In this document: positions 26,265 to 30,447 of the stretch, one piece after another
How positions within the stretch are numbered: the first letter of the stretch is position 1
Layout: the number at the start of each line of letters is the position of its first letter
Assembly (NCBI GenBank): GCA_943704425.1
Contig: CALSCP010002383.1
Coordinates: 21,703 to 52,149 of the forward strand
Length of the DNA stretch: 30,447 nucleotides
Reading direction: 5' to 3'
Source: Ministeria vibrans ATCC 50519
Taxonomy: Eukaryota; Opisthokonta; Filasterea
Translations under genes and position numbers: made by a program
The notes under the pieces: model-generated
Seen by the model: only the letters and a program-made list of their open reading frames with translations
Database searches by the model: none
What the model was told of the DNA's origin: nothing

Positions 26265-26919
26265 AGATGAGTGCGTCTTGATCGATACACTTTAAAAAAC
26301 AGTGCCGCCACACAAAAATGAAAATATAACACACATACACTTTCTCCTTCTCTCGTAGATATGGCACCGTGGAACATTGTGTTTGATGGAGGTGCACTGG
26401 CGTACATTGACTATGACTCACGCGACATTACTCTTGATAAGATGATTAAGGCAGCTTATCAAGTAACATCAGACAGCGCAACACAATGTTGTACGCAAAC
26501 GCATGAAATAAATTTTTTTTTAGGTGATGGGAATGTTATTGAACTACGAACGGACGGTGAGCGATTTTGGGAGATGCAAAGGGAAAGGACACAACGCACT
26601 GTCACTGCCATTTGTCTCGTCGTGTGTGGGCGACCAGCCGGACACGACAGCGCACTGCACACAAACCACACATCCCGTTGCGTGTGGCGACGCACAGTGC
26701 TATCCGACTTACATTGAGTGTCTGCGCGCGCTCAGTGCACTTGAACAGGCAAAGCTCGTCGCGTCCCCCTCGTCCCTTCGTCCTTCGACTACTACGAGTA
26801 GTAGCACCGGTTCCAATGAATTTGTGCAATTGTTGATCCGCAGTCAAACTGCATCGCCTAAACAACCCAAGGGCGAATCGGTTTGGTCGTTTGATCGACA
26901 GGGATTTCTCAACCTTTGA
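22063..26919 (+). CDS. Large secreted protein with repeated methyltransferase-like and kinase-loop-like units
   Basis: Not recognised as a named family. Four exons: 22063-23346, 23424-26049, 26359-26462, 26524-26919; about 1469 aa with matching phases. Residues 1-24 are a signal peptide (MMSRSHLIAMLVMALLLFDA), followed by a Pro/Ser-rich stalk with repeated LSPPPP units. Three stretches look like the first beta-alpha unit of a Rossmann methyltransferase: ILEIGAVSQVTLKLADRFP near residue 246, ALVYGGQMSLVSVKLSREYP near 646, FLEYDTRLNNVSLLLASAFP near 995. The glycines expected for SAM binding are mostly missing after the first. Two later stretches have the shape of a kinase catalytic loop plus Mg site: HTNMCPLNVVLRQGRLLYED near 919 and YEDMAPWNIVFDGGALAYID-YD near 1302. 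A 45-residue Glu-rich run (about 23497-23630) and a poly-Asn run (24477-24498) interrupt it. The end is Cys-rich. The first junction (GAA|GTACCC) is the least certain; without it two adjacent genes would result. Confidence 0.65.
26065..26262. repeat. GA-rich intron with AGCAAAGTGATAGAG block and (GA)n
   Basis: Just after the donor at 26050 the sense strand has AGAAGCAAAGTGATAGAGAG, diverged copies (AATTAATTGATAGAG, GACAACGTAATAGGG) and then about 75 bp of perfect GA repeat. It fills most of the intron 26050-26358 of gene 10. Confidence 0.9.
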
Positions 26920-26991
26920 GTTGATTTGTACTTAATGACTATACTTATGATGATCTTTATACATGGGAGGGGCGTTGCTTACAAAAGGAAA

Positions 26992-27972
26992 TTATTCAAA
27001 GGGGAGGGCAATGCGACTCATCGCAACGGCGTTGACAAACGAATCGGGGGGCGGAGAGTCCAAGGAGGGCTCCTCACCACTGGTCGCCACTGCATCGAAC
27101 GACGTTGTGCTGTCGTGGCTAGACGGAGTGTGTTGACCTTGTAACAGGAGAGGAGACATATTGATAATGGAAGCGGTGGGGTGATGGTGGGAAAAAGGAG
27201 AGTCACTGAGGGGAACAAAAGCCTCGTCGTCGTCATCGTCGTTGTCGTCGTCGTTGTCGTCGGGTGCCGCCATGTTGGTCTCGTTGGGGTCACAATCACC
27301 GGCCTCAACAAGTGTCCCTAGGTCAAGCCGCGACCGCGCCGAGCTGAGGTTCACGGTGGTGAGGCGAGTCGCCAGACGACACAGCTCGGGAGTGACGCGA
27401 GGGCGCTCGTTCTCCGTTGCGCGTCCGCTCTCGTCCTTGTCGTCGTCTCTGTACTCAATTTCCTCGCGGGAAGGTGTTTTCAACACTGCAACAACGTTGA
27501 GGATGCCTGTTTCGTCCGGAAGGATCGCACGGCGGCGTCCTCGCCGTCTCGCCGCCTTTTGAGCGCGAAACATATTCAAATGTGGATCGTCCTCTTCGGA
27601 GTCGTCTGTGGAGCGGCGACGCTTGTGGCGGGCACCGCTCCCGCCACAGTAGGCCAAGAGCGAGGTCTGACGCAGCGCGGGAGCGTCGTTCGCCCGGCTA
27701 CTCAGTGGGGTTTCGTGTCGTGCTGACGACAGCACTTGCGACGGCGCTAAAACCGACTGTGTGAGCGAGCTTTGTCGCGTTCGCACAGCCTCCATCCATT
27801 GCCCATTTATCTCTGCTGCGGCTGCTTCCCGCTGTTCACGTCGCCAATTCGGGCCACGCCGAGTTTTCTTTGGTGCACACAATGGTGACGCAGACGAAGT
27901 GGGTGCCCCCTCCTGCCGGTCCTCCAGCATCACCGAGCACACGCGCGACACCTTGGGCGTGGTGGGATCCAT
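26992..27972 (-). CDS. Intronless orphan, disordered, probably nuclear
   Basis: One open frame of 326 aa from ATG at 27972, convergent with gene 10 (72 bp between stops). No family recognised. Composition is typical of a disordered protein: Ser/Arg/Asp/Pro-rich. Visible features: basic clusters RHKRRRS (about residue 116) and RAQKAARRRGRRR (about 135-147) that would serve as nuclear localisation signals; RQTSLLAYC near residue 100, loosely like a PCNA-interacting QxxLxx(Y/F) box; TGILNVVAVLKTPSREEIEY; LCRLATRLTTVNLSSARSRL, a possible short helix; an acidic NDDDNDDDDDE run near 240; and a Ser/Thr-Pro-rich end with SP sites. Plus-strand frames across the same stretch look like shadows. The gene's reality rests on frame length and typical composition. 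Confidence 0.6.
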   Translation of the reverse strand: MDPTTPKVSRVCSVMLEDRQEGAPTSSASPLCAPKKTRRGPNWRREQREAAAAEINGQWMEAVRTRQSSLTQSVLAPSQVLSSARHETPLSSRANDAPALRQTSLLAYCGGSGARHKRRRSTDDSEEDDPHLNMFRAQKAARRRGRRRAILPDETGILNVVAVLKTPSREEIEYRDDDKDESGRATENERPRVTPELCRLATRLTTVNLSSARSRLDLGTLVEAGDCDPNETNMAAPDDNDDDNDDDDDEAFVPLSDSPFSHHHPTASIINMSPLLLQGQHTPSSHDSTTSFDAVATSGEEPSLDSPPPDSFVNAVAMSRIALPFE

Positions 27973-28427
27973 CTCGTACGAGATTGAACTAAAAGAGTGT
28001 CGACTGGCCGGACTGGCGGGTGTCGACTGTCGAGTGACAGTTCACGAGCGACGAAGTTCACGACTTTTCACATGAAAATTGTCTTTTTCTTCACATTTTG
28101 GGTCTCCCCAAAACACTTTTTCGTTGAGATCGAGAGGATACAGACGACTCCTTACACCTACAGACGCCTCGTTGTGTCTTGAGGCCAATGGTTGACGAGA
28201 GGCGCGAGATTTTGTAACCCGTGTGCGATAAAGTGATAAGGTATGAGACCACGTCAGAATAGATAAGTCCCTGAAGAAATTAGTTAGTATAGTTACATTT
28301 AATCATCAATTTTCTTAAAAACTTACGCTGGCTTTTTAGTGTCTCACCCGGCAGCCCGCCACCGCTCTTCAGTCCTCACACTTAACACTAGCAGGTCTTT
28401 AGGACGTTGGAAACAGCGAAACGGACA
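27973..28427. promoter_or_regulatory. Divergent intergenic region between orphan and DUF11-like genes
   Basis: 455 bp between divergent starts. Near the orphan start GTCGACTG/CAGTCGACA-type inverted repeats occur (about 27998-28035). GATAAAGTGATAAGG at about 28227 contains the AAAGTGATA core found in the intron repeats, without a GA context. No gene or RNA recognised. A 5' UTR intron for the plus gene is possible. Confidence 0.5.
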
Positions 28428-30447
28428 ATGAGACGGTTATTGCTGCTCGTGCTCGTTTTGGTCCCACTCGGTACGGCCTCCTTGCTTGCTCGCCGCTTTC
28501 CCACATACCCCTACTGACCTACTCTACAGAGCCATAAGCACTCGTCTCTTGACACGAAAACACTCGCAATGTTCTCGTAATGTCCTTTTTCTCTCTTTAG
28601 TGTGCTCAGCGCCCGTTCCAGCCACTGTCTTGTCGGGGCTGAATGCCCAGACATTGGCGGGCTCGTCGGTCCCTATGGGCCTCAGTGTCTCCAACAGCGG
28701 AACGGAAGTTGGTTACAGGTAGGAGAAAGCTTGTGAACGGTTCTTGGGGGAGATCCGACAGAAATGGCGCCGAATATTTCCGTGGCAAAGCAACCCCACG
28801 AGTGCATCCTGCATATATATGCAGTAATGGTGCGGATAACTATAGTTGCGTCACGGAGGGGCGCTAGGTTATTCGTGCAGACACAAGACTACCCACCGAC
28901 CCTAAGTTAGTCCTTAGTCCGAGGACTTTGTCGGTCTCAAAAAAGTGATAAGTATCATTTCATTTTTACTTGGGGCCAGCAATGTGCTGCTCTAGCGCCG
29001 TAGCCGTTGTGGCAAGGCGCTCTCCATTTGCCCGTAGCACTACGACACGAGCAACAGAGGGCGTTCGCCGGCTTCGAGAGCTTCGAGCGTCGTTCTCCAT
29101 GGACCAACGACTGTCCGTTGTCTCTTTTGTGCTTCGTTCTCGTTTCGTTCCTGCACATATTTGCGCTTGCGAGCAGAACAATCCGCGGCAGTTCGAGGAC
29201 AAAAGGACTGAGCAGTGTCTGTCGGAGCATTCTGTTATCTCTGTGACGAGATTAGCCCCGTCGTCGTCGACAGGAACGGTGGTGGACTGGTGGTGGATTC
29301 AGTGACAGAATCGCCAGCCTCTGCGGAAGAGACGCTGCATCTCGCTGTTCTTGCACGTTCTAAACACTCTCTGGACTCTCTGCACCGTCGCATTCGAGTG
29401 GGAAATGCTGTGAGCCCAAATTACGACAGGAGGAAAAAAAATAGAACTAATCCATATCTAATGAGTTGTTAGTCTCCCTTAGTCTTTTAGTCACTCCAAA
29501 CCCCCACTCTTACCTAAGATCCATTACTCATACCCTTAATATGCGGCAACGTGGGGTGGAAAATGGCGCAACGATTACGTTTTGCGTTCTGCCTTTGTTA
29601 TGATTTGTTAATGACTTTCTGACGTGGGAGCCTAAGGCGACACTGTGTTGTGAGATCCTTCTCTAAGTCTCATCTTCTGCATGTCCGTAGACCATTTCTC
29701 GACCTGGCCATTCCCACGGAGCAAATTACAGGAGTGTCAAGCCCGACTGCCTTTGGCGCTCCTCTCTCGAATGTGCGCACTCTCACGTTTGGCGAGACCC
29801 CATCGTGTCAGGACCATCCCTTTGCCTACGACACAAGCGGTGCTCCAGTCAAGGTAAGCAACGAAATCGAAGGGAAAGAGAGAACGAACGAAGCTGAGTC
29901 GCGTTTTCTGTCCACAGGTCTGCGCGCAAGACCTGACTGTCCTTGTGATGCCTCTGCCCCTCACTGGCTTCGCGCCCGACATTGGTGCCATTGCCGCCTC
30001 GGTGAGCGGCACGATCTCCTCGACGCTGCCAGAGGGAACGGTCGTCGATGTGTACGGGCGCACTGGCTTTGGCAATGGCAACACCATCTCGACCGGCGAC
30101 TACGCCTCCGATCCGTCCATCCTCAGCTCTCCCTCGTCCGATGTCACCACCTGGTCATCCATGTCAACAATTGTCAGCTCCATTGTTATCACGTACACGT
30201 ACGAACCGACCGATCCATTGACCGGTTTGCCTTGGACAAGCACCATGACGATGGAGGTGGACCTGGCCGTCGATAAGGAGATCACCAATGCAACCTTGTC
30301 CACGTACCTGCCGGCCCACGCTCAATTTATCGCGGCTGGTGCCGTCGTCGGCGGTGCGCACACCACGAACTTGCCTTCCACATCGGGCCCTTTCAACCAG
30401 CCCGACAGCGACCTGTCAGTCAACTTCCCCGGCACCATTGTGGGCAC
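28428..30447 (+). CDS. Secreted DUF11-like protein, 3' partial
   Basis: Exons 28428-28470, 28601-28718, 29691-29853, 29918 to window end; about 284 residues visible, phases matching (1, 2, 0). It starts with a signal peptide MRRLLLLVLVLVPLG. The mature chain reads LAGSSVPMGLSVSNSGTEVGYRP-FLDLAIP, TLTFGETPSCQDHPFAYD, VCAQDLTVLVMPLPLTGFAPD, TVVDVYGRTGFGNGN and at the edge LSVNFPGTIVGT. This resembles long repetitive surface proteins with DUF11 'conserved repeat' beta-sandwich domains, in which a 'SVSNTG...GYGPFLDL' start is followed by several such repeats; most that I know of are bacterial. An adhesin or wall role is only a guess. The intron 28719-29690 is by far the longest in the gene and interrupts the conserved GY-R-PFLDL block, so the join is well supported. 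Further repeats and any anchor lie beyond the window. Confidence 0.72.
28719..29690 (+). other. 972-bp intron of the DUF11-like gene, no simple repeats
   Basis: Unusually long for this window and free of GA arrays. It contains a perfect 16-bp palindrome CTGCATATATATGCAG (28809-28824), an AGTCC...GGACT inverted repeat (about 28909-28926), an AAAAAGTGATAAG core at about 28940, and a GC-balanced stretch (about 28975-29410) that looks coding but has no firm gene model. Confidence 0.6.

Noticed and set aside
27242-27562. Plus-strand frame opposite the orphan gene
   Set aside because: Ser/Arg-rich antisense of the orphan's Asp/Arg-rich coding sequence; no start context or splice support. Not fully excluded.

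Overview
This window is nuclear DNA from a eukaryote with an intron-rich but gene-dense genome. Almost every gene is split by short introns (about 60-350 bp, GT...AG), reading frames end in the standard stops, and introns are full of simple repeats, above all (GA)n. The gene set (ClC-6-type antiporter, Sec62, Ufd2/UBE4, penta-EF-hand protein, peroxiredoxin with a mitochondrial-type leader, FBXL with a CaaX end, ERMP1-like, TMEM53-like) is general eukaryotic and would suit a unicellular relative of animals/fungi or an amoebozoan. I cannot place the species. No rRNA, tRNA, CRISPR, prokaryotic operon or intact transposon was seen.

Layout. (1) 1-1590 (+): 3' end of an ERMP1-like membrane peptidase gene with a heptad-repeat tail. 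(2) 1650-3130 (-): type II membrane DUF1647-like putative glycosyltransferase, 3 exons. (3) 3447-8746 (-): ClC-6/7-type Cl-/H+ exchanger, 13 exons, about 1023 aa. (4) 9003-10138 (-): SEC62, 7 exons. (5) 10255-15311 (+): UFD2/UBE4 E4 ubiquitin ligase, 12 exons, about 1084 aa. (6) 15367-16731 (-): penta-EF-hand protein, 5 exons. (7) 16864-18241 (+): typical 2-Cys peroxiredoxin, 4 exons. (8) 18555-20916 (+): F-box/LRR protein ending in a CaaX box, 7 exons. (9) 21083-21929 (-): TMEM53/DUF829-like protein, 3 exons. (10) 22063-26919 (+): a large secreted protein of about 1469 aa that I do not recognise, with repeated Rossmann/methyltransferase-like blocks and two kinase-like 'P-N' loop motifs. (11) 26992-27972 (-): intronless orphan, disordered and probably nuclear. 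(12) 28428-end (+): start of a secreted DUF11-like protein, 4 exons so far, running off the window.

Genes are packed in alternating convergent and divergent pairs. Convergent stops lie 55-166 bp apart and divergent starts 116-455 bp apart, so promoters are probably shared and 3' ends overlap. SEC62 (ER translocation) and UFD2 (ER-associated degradation) share a 116-bp promoter space. Exon boundaries below were worked out by hand by requiring GT/AG sites, matching phases and continuity of the family alignment; every listed gene closes in frame.

Most unusual: the three-unit secreted protein of gene 10; a recurring AAACAAAGTGATAGAG motif embedded in GA repeats of introns in unrelated genes; and telomere-like CCCTAA runs placed in introns beside splice sites.
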